A stretch of DNA of 64,000 bases, taken from the NCBI GenBank assembly GCA_964399535.1, contig CAYNRE010000074.1, positions 1 through 64,000 of the forward strand, given 5' to 3'. Below, in pieces: positions 1 to 8,538 of the stretch (the first letter of the stretch is position 1; each line of letters opens with the position of its first letter). The DNA comes from CAYNRE01 sp964399535 (GTDB lineage: Bacteria; Planctomycetota; Planctomycetia; Pirellulales; CAYNRE01). Both the position numbers and the translations under genes were made by a program. The notes below the pieces were generated by a model, which was not told where the DNA came from, searched no databases, and saw only the letters and a list, made by a program, of their open reading frames with translations.

Positions 1-68
1 GCATCCGCATCCCGAAGCTTCCGCACGATCTGCTCCGGGTTGTGTCGCTTCCGCCGCTTCGTACTCAT
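1..68 (-). CDS. IS3-family transposase OrfA, N-terminal part (cut by window edge)
   Basis: The first 68 bases, read on the minus strand, give an ATG followed by 22 codons beginning MSTKRRKRHNPEQIVRKL. This basic start leading into a helix-turn-helix is the usual N-terminus of IS3-family OrfA proteins, which bind the insertion sequence ends for the OrfAB recombinase. The rest of the gene lies outside the window, so intactness cannot be judged. It points away from bamA, so the element's 5' end lies in the 69-295 gap. The family call rests on the short N-terminus only. Confidence 0.7.
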   Translation of the reverse strand, partial: MSTKRRKRHNPEQIVRKLRDAD

Positions 69-295
69 CTCGATGGTCTCCTTGCCCTACGGGCCGGAAA
101 CCTTCATAGCCGATGGCTCAGGAATTCGATAGCAGGCCACCCCGCCTCGCGGTTCGTTGAAAAAAGCCCCGGTGGCATTTTCAACCTCGCCCAGCGCCGA
201 GCCAAGCGCGTCGCGGCTCGCAGAATAACGACTTACGTCGAGTCTAGCCTCGCATCCCTGCGAGGGCGCAGCCCGGGGAATTCCTCAGCAGGCTG
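69..295. other. Junction between IS3-type element and bamA 3' end
   Basis: No gene is visible here. The stretch contains an inverted repeat GTTGAAAA (156-163) / TTTTCAAC (178-185) with GCC/GGC inside it, which could act as a terminator-like hairpin for bamA. Two direct copies of the pattern GGAATTC-NNN-AGCAGGC occur at 121-137 and 277-293. The second ends at the bamA stop codon. They may mark insertion-sequence ends or remnants of an earlier insertion, but the true terminal repeat cannot be defined with the other end missing. Confidence 0.4.
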
Positions 296-3200
296 CTAGC
301 GGTTGAAGCCGACGAAGAAGCTGAAGTTCTGCACGTCGTCGCCCGGCGCATTGAGGACCGGGAAGGCGAAATCCAGGGCGATCGGGGCGGGGCCGAGGGC
401 CGGAATCGTGATCCGCAGACCAAAGCCGGGGGCCACGCGGTAGTTTTCACTGCTAATCTGCACGTCGGTTTCCACGGTGCCCGTATCGCAGAACACCACG
501 CCGCGGAGCATGTCGTCGGCGGTGATGGGGAACATGTACTCGGCCGAAGCCAGGAACATGAACCGACCGCCGACGATGACCCCCATGCTGCGGGGCGAAG
601 CGCCGCGAAACTGGTAACCGCGGATGGTCGAGAAACCACCGGCAAAGTTGTTCTCGAAGATCGGCATGTCGCTGGCCGCCACGTTCAGGTTCGAAGCCAA
701 CGTCAGCACATGGCGGCCCGAGCCGTCGGCTCGCTGCCGGGTCAGGAAATGCTTGCGCAAGTCGACGTCGAATCGCGGATAGTGGAATTCCCCAAAGGCC
801 TGTTCGTAAGCCAGCTCGATGCGGTGGCCTTCCGTGGGCAGAAACGCGCTGTCGCGCGTGTCTTGAATCAGCGACCCCCGGACCGTGTACAGGCCGTTGT
901 TGCCCAACACCTCGGTCAGTTCGATCGGTGTGGGCGTGGAGGGGTTGCTCACGTTCACATTCTCGCCGCGCAGGGCGATGGTGCCGGTAAGGTCGGGGCG
1001 AATCTGGTAGCCAAGGCTCACCTGACCGCCCAAGCGTTCCTCAAACCAGTCGCGATATTGCCGGGTAAAGAAGCTGCCGCTGACGCCGAAACTGATGGGT
1101 GTATTCATCAGGTACGGGTCGCGAAAGATAACCGAGTAGCGCTGGAAGATAGTGCCTGGCACCGCTTCCAGGCGGAACTGCTGCCCGGCACCGCGAAAGG
1201 CGCCGTTGCGCAGGTCGTTCCAGCTTCGCGGCAAGCGTGTGATGTCGAAGTTCTGTTCGTCGATGATCAGGTTACCGACCAACCCGGCGTTGGAGTTCAC
1301 GCCGGCCCCCAGCATGATGCGGCCGGTTTGCGTCTCCTCGACGTACACGTCGACCGGCACCGTTTGGGTAGGTTCTTCGTTTGGATCGAAATAACCACCG
1401 TCGGGGAATAGCTCACCCGGCGAATCGTAGCCGCCCACGCCTGGCACCGCTGGCGGCGCGTAAGGCGAAGAGGGGGCAGGGAGCGAGTTCCCGGTTACGG
1501 CTCCTCCCCCGGCAACCGATCCGGGTGCGCCATAGGGCGCGGGGGCTGCCGCCGGCGGAATGCCGCCCGAGGGAGCGGCTCCGTAGGGGCTCAGCGGCGC
1601 GTAGGGCTGGGGTGCCGCGGCACCCGAAGGGGCCGGGGCCCGTTGCTGGGCGGCGACCGGAACGAGTTGCCCAGCGGCCGGCGGTGCCGCCGCCACCGGA
1701 ATGCGAACCGGCTGTGAAGCTGCTGGAACCGGCTGCCGGGCCGGTTGCGGCATCGAGAGCCCCCCCGGGGGGGTCCACCCCTGTTGCCCGCGAACCACCA
1801 GGGGAGTTTGCGACCAGTCGTGCGGGGAACCGCTCACGGCCGAGGGGGCCGGCTGGGCGACCGGGGGTTCCGCGGACGGTGCCGGCTCGGTCGGCTCATC
1901 GCTTGCCCAAAGGCTTTGACGAATTCGCCAGAACGAGTCTTCCAGAGACTGCAAGGGGCGAGTCAAGGGGGCCCACCAGGCGCCGGGCGATTGTCCGCGG
2001 GCCAGGGGTGCCGAACCCCCCGCGACCGGCGCGGGACGACCGCCCTCGGGCACCCCAGCCGCCGGCGCGCCGGCGGCCGGCGAGTGCGGCGGCGGGGGAG
2101 TGGTTGATTGGCTTGCCGCGGAGCGCAGCAGCGCTGCCTCGTCGACCACGGTCAAGTCGATCCACCGCTCGCTGGAACCAGCCGGTTCGGGTGCCGCCAG
2201 CGGGCGATGCACGCGGTGGGCGCCAGGCTCGTCGGGGCTTTGACCGCGGACGTCGCCGCCGCGGCGTTCCGCCACTTGGGTTTCGGGGTCGTCTTCCTGC
2301 TGGCCAGGCTCGGTGAACACGATCCGTGGCGGAGATCCCTGAACCGGGTTGTTCAGAAAGATACTCGAGGCCTTCAGACGCCGCTCGCTGGCCCGCAGCT
2401 CGCGAATATCGGCGATGTCGCCGGGGTATAGCGACAACCGATTGAGCACCGCGGTATGGCGGGTATGCGGATTCTCGCCGCCGATATGCACATTGATCCG
2501 CCCGATGCGGTACCGAGCGCCCTCTTCCAGCCGATAGACCAGGTCGAGCTCGCCCGGTTCTTCGAGGAAACGGGGCTCGGCGATAATGTTGGTGAAGATG
2601 TAACCGGTGCCGCCGTAGGTGTCTTGAATCGCGTTGACGTCGAGATCCATCTGGTTCTGATCGAAGAACTGGCCTGATTTCAGCTTCAACTTTTCGGCCA
2701 GATCTTCGGTGGAGAACTTGGTGTTGCCCATGAATCGCACGTCGCGAACGCGGAACCGGGGGCCCTCGTCGATTACAAAGGTTAGAGCCAGCCGGTCCAG
2801 GTCGTCGTCCCACTCCAGCTCCCGGCCGATGCGGGCTTGGAAATAACCCAGGCTGCGGTAATAGGCGATCAGCCGCTGGACGTCGTCGTCGATCTTTTGG
2901 CGATCGACGAAACCCTTGAACAGGCCCAGGATCGGCTTTCGGGTTTGAATCTGGGTCTTCAACCGGGCTCCGGAAACCACCTGAGCGCCGACGAAATCGA
3001 TGGACGACACGCGCTGCTTGGGCCCTTCGTGTATCAAATACACCACTCCGCGGTCTTCCGGCTGGTCTCCCTCGAGCACCGTAACGCGGACTCGGGCGTG
3101 GCCACGCTCGCCGTAGAATTCTTCCAGCTTGCGGCGGCCCTCTTCCACGGCGAAGGGGTCGAGCGAATCGCCAACTTTCAGCCCCGTCTTGTCGGCCAGT

Positions 3201-3652
3201 GGCTTGTCGCGACGCACCTGTTTTCGGCCCAGGTACTTCACATACTTAATCGTGCGGCGCTCGATGACTTGGAAAATAACGACCACGCCCTCGGGCACCT
3301 GCTGGTAGCGGGGGCGGACGTCGACAAATTGCCGCGAGCGGACCATGCGCCGCACGTCGTCTTCCACCACTCTCGATTCCAGCGGTCGGCCCGGCCGGGT
3401 GCGAATTAAGGGGCTGATCCGCGAGAGCGGCACCGAATCATGGCCTTGCACCTGGACGTCGACGACCATTTGGCCCTGGGGACCGTTGATCGTTTGGCCC
3501 GGAGGAGCCGGCACCGATTCGCTCGGCGCGGGGAGTGGCCCCACGCTCGAATCGGGAAGCGCCTGCCCGGTCGACTGCCGCGTCGGCGCAAGCGCGCAGA
3601 CGAGCAGGGCCGAGACAAGCCATGGGCGTACCGTGCGGACGCCGGTCATCAA
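296..3652 (-). CDS. bamA: BamA/Omp85 outer-membrane assembly factor with long Pro/Ala insert
   Basis: This 1118-residue protein is an Omp85-family outer-membrane assembly factor, which folds beta-barrel proteins into the outer membrane. It starts with a signal peptide (about 1-30). POTRA-type repeats follow from about 58 to 440, with several copies of the Y-x-x-x-G-Y-x-x-A and I-x-E-G-P signatures. About 320 residues of low-complexity Pro/Ala/Gly/Gln sequence then run to about 765, ahead of a C-terminal beta-barrel (about 765-1118) that ends in an aromatic-rich strand. Classical BamA is near 800 residues, so the extra length is almost all linker. The start has GGAAAG upstream. The gene ends at the edge of an insertion-sequence remnant but looks complete. 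Confidence 0.9.
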   Translation of the reverse strand: MMTGVRTVRPWLVSALLVCALAPTRQSTGQALPDSSVGPLPAPSESVPAPPGQTINGPQGQMVVDVQVQGHDSVPLSRISPLIRTRPGRPLESRVVEDDVRRMVRSRQFVDVRPRYQQVPEGVVVIFQVIERRTIKYVKYLGRKQVRRDKPLADKTGLKVGDSLDPFAVEEGRRKLEEFYGERGHARVRVTVLEGDQPEDRGVVYLIHEGPKQRVSSIDFVGAQVVSGARLKTQIQTRKPILGLFKGFVDRQKIDDDVQRLIAYYRSLGYFQARIGRELEWDDDLDRLALTFVIDEGPRFRVRDVRFMGNTKFSTEDLAEKLKLKSGQFFDQNQMDLDVNAIQDTYGGTGYIFTNIIAEPRFLEEPGELDLVYRLEEGARYRIGRINVHIGGENPHTRHTAVLNRLSLYPGDIADIRELRASERRLKASSIFLNNPVQGSPPRIVFTEPGQQEDDPETQVAERRGGDVRGQSPDEPGAHRVHRPLAAPEPAGSSERWIDLTVVDEAALLRSAASQSTTPPPPHSPAAGAPAAGVPEGGRPAPVAGGSAPLARGQSPGAWWAPLTRPLQSLEDSFWRIRQSLWASDEPTEPAPSAEPPVAQPAPSAVSGSPHDWSQTPLVVRGQQGWTPPGGLSMPQPARQPVPAASQPVRIPVAAAPPAAGQLVPVAAQQRAPAPSGAAAPQPYAPLSPYGAAPSGGIPPAAAPAPYGAPGSVAGGGAVTGNSLPAPSSPYAPPAVPGVGGYDSPGELFPDGGYFDPNEEPTQTVPVDVYVEETQTGRIMLGAGVNSNAGLVGNLIIDEQNFDITRLPRSWNDLRNGAFRGAGQQFRLEAVPGTIFQRYSVIFRDPYLMNTPISFGVSGSFFTRQYRDWFEERLGGQVSLGYQIRPDLTGTIALRGENVNVSNPSTPTPIELTEVLGNNGLYTVRGSLIQDTRDSAFLPTEGHRIELAYEQAFGEFHYPRFDVDLRKHFLTRQRADGSGRHVLTLASNLNVAASDMPIFENNFAGGFSTIRGYQFRGASPRSMGVIVGGRFMFLASAEYMFPITADDMLRGVVFCDTGTVETDVQISSENYRVAPGFGLRITIPALGPAPIALDFAFPVLNAPGDDVQNFSFFVGFNR

Positions 3653-4264
3653 GTGACTTTCCGTGGAGTAAATCAGCGGTCGAAGTGTCGATGCCGCGGT
3701 TGAACCGGTTCAACTCCGGGGCATCCAAAAACCGTTCCCGCCCGACGGCGTGGCCTCGCGACCAGGGCCCTTGTGGAAAAGCGGGCTTACCGCCGATCGC
3801 GTCGATCGAGCGGGTAGCCCTGCCCTGGTTGGTTGGCGTAAGACGAGCGGAGCCCCCGTGGCGAGGGCTCGGCCGTCCAGGCAGTGGCGTAGAAATATCC
3901 GAAGAGCCAAGTTTACGGCAAGGTTATTTCGGCCTTCCGCCCTGCCAAACAGGCGAGCCGAAATTCCCAGTCTGCCCCAGCTTGGGTAGTTCCGCATTGC
4001 CCAGGCAAGCTGCACCGGCTGACTTTGCCAGGGGCACATATCACCCCGGCCGGCCTAAAGCGCGCCACCTTGCCACCATGCCTGGTGTCGCGAACCCTGC
4101 CGCCCAAAACCGCGCGCCAGCGCGGGCGCGCACGGCAGCCGCCTCGGCCCGGGCAACCACCCTGGTTACGAACCGGCAGCCGCCGCACGTGGGCGACGCA
4201 CGCCGCGGGCAGCTCGCCAGGCGCACCGGGGAGAGCCCCCGCGAAGGCCCCTGGCAACAAACGG
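3653..4264. other. Intergenic region upstream of bamA and downstream of dnaB
   Basis: These 612 bases hold no convincing gene. Open frames exist in several phases, as expected for GC-rich DNA, but none has a plausible protein composition or start. The only notable element is the 16-bp palindrome at 3699-3714, listed separately. Confidence 0.5.
3699..3714. promoter_or_regulatory. 16-bp perfect palindrome upstream of bamA
   Basis: GTTGAACCGGTTCAAC is a perfect inverted repeat 47 bases upstream of the bamA start codon. Its position and symmetry fit an operator for a dimeric regulator acting on bamA. No regulator is identified, and a chance palindrome cannot be excluded. Confidence 0.3.
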
Positions 4265-5686
4265 CTAGTTGAAGTCGTAAGCGGGCAAGTCGCGCTCGTA
4301 ATGCGGGGCTGCCCGCGATTCAAACCGGGTGTATTCGGCCCGCCAGGTCAGGGGCACGTCGCCGGTGGGGCCGTTGCGCTGCTTGGCGATAATCAGTTCG
4401 GCCTTGCCGATCAGATCCTCGGCCTGGGCCTCTTCCTTGGTGCGGTAGTACTCCTCGCGATGGACGAACATGACCACGTCGGCATCCTGCTCGATGGCGC
4501 CCGACTCGCGCAGGTGCGACAAACGGGGGATGTTGTCTTTGCTGGCCTCGGTTTGCCGGTTGAGCTGGGCCAGGCAAACGATCGGAATCGCCAACTCGCG
4601 GGCCAACACCTTGAGCCGCCGGGCAATGCGGGCGACCTGTTCCTGGCGTGAATCCTTCGAGTTGTCGGGCTCGATGAGCTGCAGGTAGTCGATGATGATC
4701 AGCCCGAGCCCGTGCTTGCGGCGCAGCCGCCGGGCCGTGGCGGCGATTTCCGCCATGCTGCGGCTCGGCGTGTCGTCGACGAATAGCTTGGCCTGGCTCA
4801 ATTCCGAGTTCTTCTCGACCAGCATTTGCATGTCGGCATCGGAAAAGCGATTGCCCTTGAGCTTATGGGCATCGAACCGGGAATACGAAGCCAGCATCCG
4901 CTCGGCCAGCTCCAGCCGCGACATTTCCAGGCTGATGAACAGCGTGCTCAACTGCATGCGCAGCGAGGCGTGTTCGGCGATATTCGTGGCCAAGGCGGTT
5001 TTGCCCATGCTGGGCCGGGCCGCCAGAATGATCAACTCGGATTCGTTCAGGCCGCCGGTCATGTTGTCCAGGTCTTGAAAGCCGGTCGGCACCCCGCGCG
5101 TTTCATGGCTGTTGTTGAGCCGGGCATCGATCCGCTCCATGGCCTCGTGCAGCACGTCCATCAGCGGCAAGGCCTGCGTCGCGCTGCGGTCGTCGAGAAT
5201 GCCGAAGACCCGCTCCTCGGCCCGGCCGACCAGTTCGCGGGGCTCGATCGAAGGGTCGTAGGCGTCGCGAATAATCTCGTTGCCGGCATGAATCAGCGAG
5301 CGCAGCATCGACTTGTGCTGCACAATGCGGGCGTAGAAGGCGGCGTGGGCAGAAACCGGCACTACCTGGGCCAGTTCGGCCAGGTAAACGCCGCCGCCGA
5401 TGGCCTCGTACTCGGCCGCTTTCTTCAGCCGATCGGCCAGCAGCAGCACGTCGATCCGCCCCCCCGCGTTGTGCATCTCGCGGATGTGGTGGAACAACTG
5501 CTGGTGGGCAGGCGAGTAGAAATCTTCGGGCCGTACGAGCAGCGAAATCTCGTCGATCACCTCGGGATCGAGCAGAATGCTGCCTAACACGCTCTTTTCG
5601 GCATCCAGGTCGTGGGGCGGGAGCCGATCCCCCAGACTGGCGCGAGTTGGTTCCGCCGCGGTGGCACCTCGATCCATGGTCGACAT
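4265..5686 (-). CDS. dnaB: Replicative DNA helicase DnaB
   Basis: The 473-residue product is the hexameric 5'-3' helicase that unwinds DNA ahead of the replisome. The N-terminal collar domain begins near residue 15 (PPHDLDAEKSVLGSIL), the usual DnaB entry motif. The RecA-like domain carries Walker A (ARPSMGKTALA, about 222-232) and Walker B (LIIIDYLQLI), followed by the Q-L-N-R motif. No intein is present. The start was placed at the ATG at 5686 because GGAGGAG lies about 8 bases upstream; an upstream in-frame start would add 30 residues without family similarity. A terminator between rplI and this gene suggests it has its own promoter within about 100 bases upstream. Confidence 0.97.
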   Translation of the reverse strand: MSTMDRGATAAEPTRASLGDRLPPHDLDAEKSVLGSILLDPEVIDEISLLVRPEDFYSPAHQQLFHHIREMHNAGGRIDVLLLADRLKKAAEYEAIGGGVYLAELAQVVPVSAHAAFYARIVQHKSMLRSLIHAGNEIIRDAYDPSIEPRELVGRAEERVFGILDDRSATQALPLMDVLHEAMERIDARLNNSHETRGVPTGFQDLDNMTGGLNESELIILAARPSMGKTALATNIAEHASLRMQLSTLFISLEMSRLELAERMLASYSRFDAHKLKGNRFSDADMQMLVEKNSELSQAKLFVDDTPSRSMAEIAATARRLRRKHGLGLIIIDYLQLIEPDNSKDSRQEQVARIARRLKVLARELAIPIVCLAQLNRQTEASKDNIPRLSHLRESGAIEQDADVVMFVHREEYYRTKEEAQAEDLIGKAELIIAKQRNGPTGDVPLTWRAEYTRFESRAAPHYERDLPAYDFN

Positions 5687-5789
5687 GACACAATCTCCTC
5701 CTTGGCTCGGCGCTTGCTCGACCCGCCCGCGAATGAATCTCCTATACCCAGAGGCGCTGAACGCCGCGAGGCACACCGGGCGGGGTGCG

Positions 5790-5824
5790 AAAAAAAGGGC
5801 CCAGCGGCCTTGCAGCCCTGGGCC
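5790..5824 (-). terminator. Rho-independent terminator after rplI
   Basis: On the minus strand, GGCCCAG and CTGGGCC form a 7-bp stem followed directly by a run of seven to eight T residues. It lies about 80 bases past the rplI stop codon and ahead of dnaB. It probably ends the rplY-to-rplI transcript and separates it from dnaB. Confidence 0.75.
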
Positions 5825-5905
5825 GGAAATCGGCTTCCGCAGGCGTTACTAGACAGCGCCCAACCGGGTGGGTAAAGCCCCCGGGAAAATCGGCGGCGCG
5901 GCGCC

Positions 5906-6445
5906 CTAGCTGGCCGGCGCGTCGGTCACCGTGGGAACGACCCAAACCTTCAGCTCGGTATCTATTTCCGGTGCCACGTGCACCTTGACCGTGTACAGCC
6001 CCAGTTCCTTGAGCGGGCCTTCGAGCCGAACCTGTTCCGGCAGCAGGTTGATACCGGCCTGCTTCACCGCCGAGGCGATATCCTGCGGACCCACCGAGCC
6101 GTACAGGTGACCTTCGTCGGTGGCGTTGGCCTCGATCGTTACGCTTTGCTTGGAAATCTGGTCGGCCAGCGCCCGGAGGCTGGCCATGCGGGCCTTTTGA
6201 ATTTCGAGCAGCTTGGCCTTGTGCTTTTCCACCATCCGCTTGTGGTGCTCGGTGGCGATGGTCGCCAGGCCTTGCGGCAGCAGGTAGTTGCGGGCATAGC
6301 CGGCCTTCACCTCGACCACGTCGCCGGGGTCGCCCAGGTGCTCGACCGATTGAATGAGCAACAGCTCGATGCCGCCGCGCGGACCGTAATTCAGTCGCGG
6401 AGCGGTGGGAATGCGCAGCTTGCGCTTCGATGCGGTGTTGGCCAT
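5906..6445 (-). CDS. rplI: 50S ribosomal protein L9 with N-terminal extension
   Basis: This 179-residue protein is bL9, a large-subunit protein near the L1 stalk. The canonical N-domain begins at about residue 26 (IELLLIQSVEHLGDPGD) and includes the signature GYARNYLLPQGLA. The long connecting helix and C-terminal domain follow. A basic 25-residue extension (MANTASKRKLRIPTAP...) precedes the normal start of the family, which is usually about 150 residues. The start at 6445 was chosen because that extension begins cleanly there, although the ribosome-binding site is weak. A strong terminator follows the gene. Confidence 0.95.
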   Translation of the reverse strand: MANTASKRKLRIPTAPRLNYGPRGGIELLLIQSVEHLGDPGDVVEVKAGYARNYLLPQGLATIATEHHKRMVEKHKAKLLEIQKARMASLRALADQISKQSVTIEANATDEGHLYGSVGPQDIASAVKQAGINLLPEQVRLEGPLKELGLYTVKVHVAPEIDTELKVWVVPTVTDAPAS

Positions 6446-6643
6446 GGCTAGCTTGCCTCGTCGTGCGGCTCGCCTGGTCAAAGACCGGCGAGCGTTTTCG
6501 GGATAGGGTTGAGGTTCGTTGGTTGGTTGCCCGGCAGTGCTCGGAGCCGTTCGGGCGGTCTGGATTGTTTCTTTGCGACCGGCCCGCCGACCGGACCCCG
6601 CTTGGCCGAAACCGGGCCTGCGAGGCTCAAAATGGTCGGTTCG

Positions 6644-7105
6644 CTAAAAGGGAATGTCGTCGTCCGGTGCTCCGTACGATTCTTGGCTGCCTGCTCGCAC
6701 GTCGGCGCTGCGCGGGGCGCCGCGGCCCCGCCCACCTTCCTCCGAGCGACCTCCGCCCGAGGGTCCGCCCGCCTTGCCGCCCAGCATTTGCATCCGGTCG
6801 CAAACCACCGACAGCTTGGAGCGTTTCTGGCCCTCGCTGGATTCCCAGGTTTCGTACTTCAGTCGCCCTTCGATCAGCACGCTCGAACCCTTGGTCAGGT
6901 ACTCGCCGGCTACTTCGGCCGTACGGGCCCAGAGCGTCACGTCGACAAACGTCGTCTCTTCAATCCACTGTCCGTCGGGCCCTTTGCGGCGATCGTTCAT
7001 AGCCAGACCCAGGTCGGTCACCGCCGTGCCGCTGGGCGTGTAGCGCAGTTCCGGATCGCGGGTTACATTGCCGATCAACAACACCTTGTTAAAGCTGGCT
7101 GCCAT
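6644..7105 (-). CDS. ssb: Single-stranded DNA-binding protein SSB
   Basis: The 153-residue product binds single-stranded DNA during replication, repair and recombination. The OB-fold occupies about residues 1-105, opening with SFNKVLLIGNVTRDPELRYT and including the conserved TFVDVTLWAR stretch. A Gly/Arg/Ser-rich flexible tail follows and ends in DDDIPF, the acidic tip that recruits partner proteins. The length is normal. It lies between rpsF and rplI, the common bacterial arrangement. Confidence 0.97.
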   Translation of the reverse strand: MAASFNKVLLIGNVTRDPELRYTPSGTAVTDLGLAMNDRRKGPDGQWIEETTFVDVTLWARTAEVAGEYLTKGSSVLIEGRLKYETWESSEGQKRSKLSVVCDRMQMLGGKAGGPSGGGRSEEGGRGRGAPRSADVRAGSQESYGAPDDDIPF

Positions 7106-7433
7106 GGCCGAGATCCTCCGCTCGCAAATGGGCCGACGGAACGCGGACGCTCCTTCGGGTCAGATCACCCAAACCGCACCCGCCCTGCCCTGGGGCAGCC
7201 GACGCGTCGGGCGGTATCTGAACAAATGTACTCCAGCAGCCTAATGATTCCACGAACTGGGAACAAGGGTTTCCGCGAAAAACTGCCCAACCCGATCGGC
7301 TTCCGCCGGCCGTCGACCACGCCCACGAGCCGAGCTCAGCACGACAGCGTCCGCTCGCCATCCCGCTTGGCGCCGGGCCAGCTCGCGAGGGCCGCGCGCC
7401 AAATAAATTGGCCCGCGGCAGGCCGGGCCAGGA
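7106..7433. other. Gap between rpsF and ssb
   Basis: No gene, RNA or strong hairpin is visible in these 328 bases. The spacing is long for an rpsF-ssb pair and leaves room for a separate ssb promoter, but none was recognised. Confidence 0.4.
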
Positions 7434-7850
7434 TCAGACCTCGTCGACCGCGGCCACCGCCTCGCGGCGCTCGCTGCGCTCGGGCCGGTCGCCGCGCGGC
7501 GGGCGCGGTTCGGCAGCCCGATCGGCCAGGGCATGGGCCACCAGCGAATCGGCGATCCGCGGGTTCACCTTCAAAGCCAGCGACCGCAGCACGTCTTCGC
7601 TTAGCTGGAAATCGCGCTCGATTCGGGCCACCTGTTGGGTGTCGGCCTTGAAGAAGGTGAGCCAGTAGGTGCCTTTGCGGTGGCCGGCAATGGGGTAGGC
7701 CAGGCGCCGCTCTTCCCAGAGCCGGTTGACCAACAGCGTGGCCCCGTGCGACTCAATGATTTGCTTGACTCGGGCCGCCACGCCACCGGCATCGCGGGCA
7801 TAGCGATTCGAGTCCAGAATCAACATGCAATCGTAAACCTGCACAGCCAA
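7434..7850 (-). CDS. rpsF: 30S ribosomal protein S6
   Basis: The 138-residue product is bS6, which pairs with S18 on the platform of the small subunit. The family fold is evident from YDCMLILDSNRYARD at the start and RLWEERRLAYPIAGHRKGTY in the middle. An Arg/Glu/Pro-rich tail from about residue 100 is longer than in E. coli. The gene starts four bases after the pth stop codon, so the two are probably translated from one message. Confidence 0.96.
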   Translation of the reverse strand: MAVQVYDCMLILDSNRYARDAGGVAARVKQIIESHGATLLVNRLWEERRLAYPIAGHRKGTYWLTFFKADTQQVARIERDFQLSEDVLRSLALKVNPRIADSLVAHALADRAAEPRPPRGDRPERSERREAVAAVDEV

Positions 7851-7854
7851 GTGA

Positions 7855-8466
7855 TTACTCCTCGTTGGCGCCCGCCGTGTTAAAGCGGTTCATGGCCGTC
7901 GGCATGCCCTCGCGAGCCCACACCGTCACGGCGTCGGCGGCTCGTTCGCAAGCCAACTCGATCTCGGTCTTTTCGGCGGCGGAAAACCGGCCCAGCACGT
8001 AGTCCGCCCGATCCCAGGCGGGGGGCGGCGTTCCAATGCCTATTCGCAATCGGCCAAAGGCATCGCTGCCCAGGGCGCGGATAATATCGCTCAACCCCTT
8101 CTGGCCGCCGGCCGACCCCTGTGCCCGCAGCCGCAAGCGGCCCAAGCCCAGGTTGAAGTCGTCGGCCACGACCAACAGCTCGCTCCAGTCGGGCGCCGCG
8201 CCTTCCGAGGGCCGGGCTCCGCCCAGCTTGTAGAAGTCGCAAACCGCTCGCACACTCTGGCCGCTGCGATTCATAAACGTTTGCGGCGCCACGAGCAGCG
8301 CCCGCTCACCGCTTAGATTCGCTTCGACCACCTCTGCCTGAAACTGCTGGCGCGGCCGCGAGGTGCCATGTCGCCGGGCCAAGATGGCCAGCACCATGAA
8401 CCCTACGTTGTGCCGCGTCCCTTCGTACTGGCGACCCGGGTTGCCCAGGCCCACGATCAGTTTCAA
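7855..8466 (-). CDS. pth: Peptidyl-tRNA hydrolase
   Basis: The 203-residue enzyme cleaves peptidyl-tRNA released by stalled ribosomes and so recycles tRNA. The N-terminus has the signature IVGLGNPGRQYEGTRHNVGF with the catalytic His at residue 19 and the binding Asn at 9. The central VVADDFNLGLGRLRLRAQGS segment matches the family's active-site loop. The length is typical. It sits between the L25 gene and rpsF, as in many bacteria. Confidence 0.97.
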   Translation of the reverse strand: MKLIVGLGNPGRQYEGTRHNVGFMVLAILARRHGTSRPRQQFQAEVVEANLSGERALLVAPQTFMNRSGQSVRAVCDFYKLGGARPSEGAAPDWSELLVVADDFNLGLGRLRLRAQGSAGGQKGLSDIIRALGSDAFGRLRIGIGTPPPAWDRADYVLGRFSAAEKTEIELACERAADAVTVWAREGMPTAMNRFNTAGANEE

Positions 8467-8538
8467 GCCGCACGACCCCCCGGGGCAGCTCGCCGCTGGC
8501 CGGTTCCCCCGTTGGGAAACCGCCTTGGGAGCGCCACG

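Noticed and set aside
1381..2316. Plus-strand 311-codon open frame opposite bamA
   Set aside because: It lies wholly inside the bamA linker on the other strand and is Arg/Pro-rich, as expected for a shadow of low-complexity DNA.
3535..4272. Plus-strand 245-codon open frame in the bamA-dnaB gap
   Set aside because: It is Arg/Ala/Pro-rich with a composition typical of antisense or intergenic GC-rich frames and overlaps the bamA start region.
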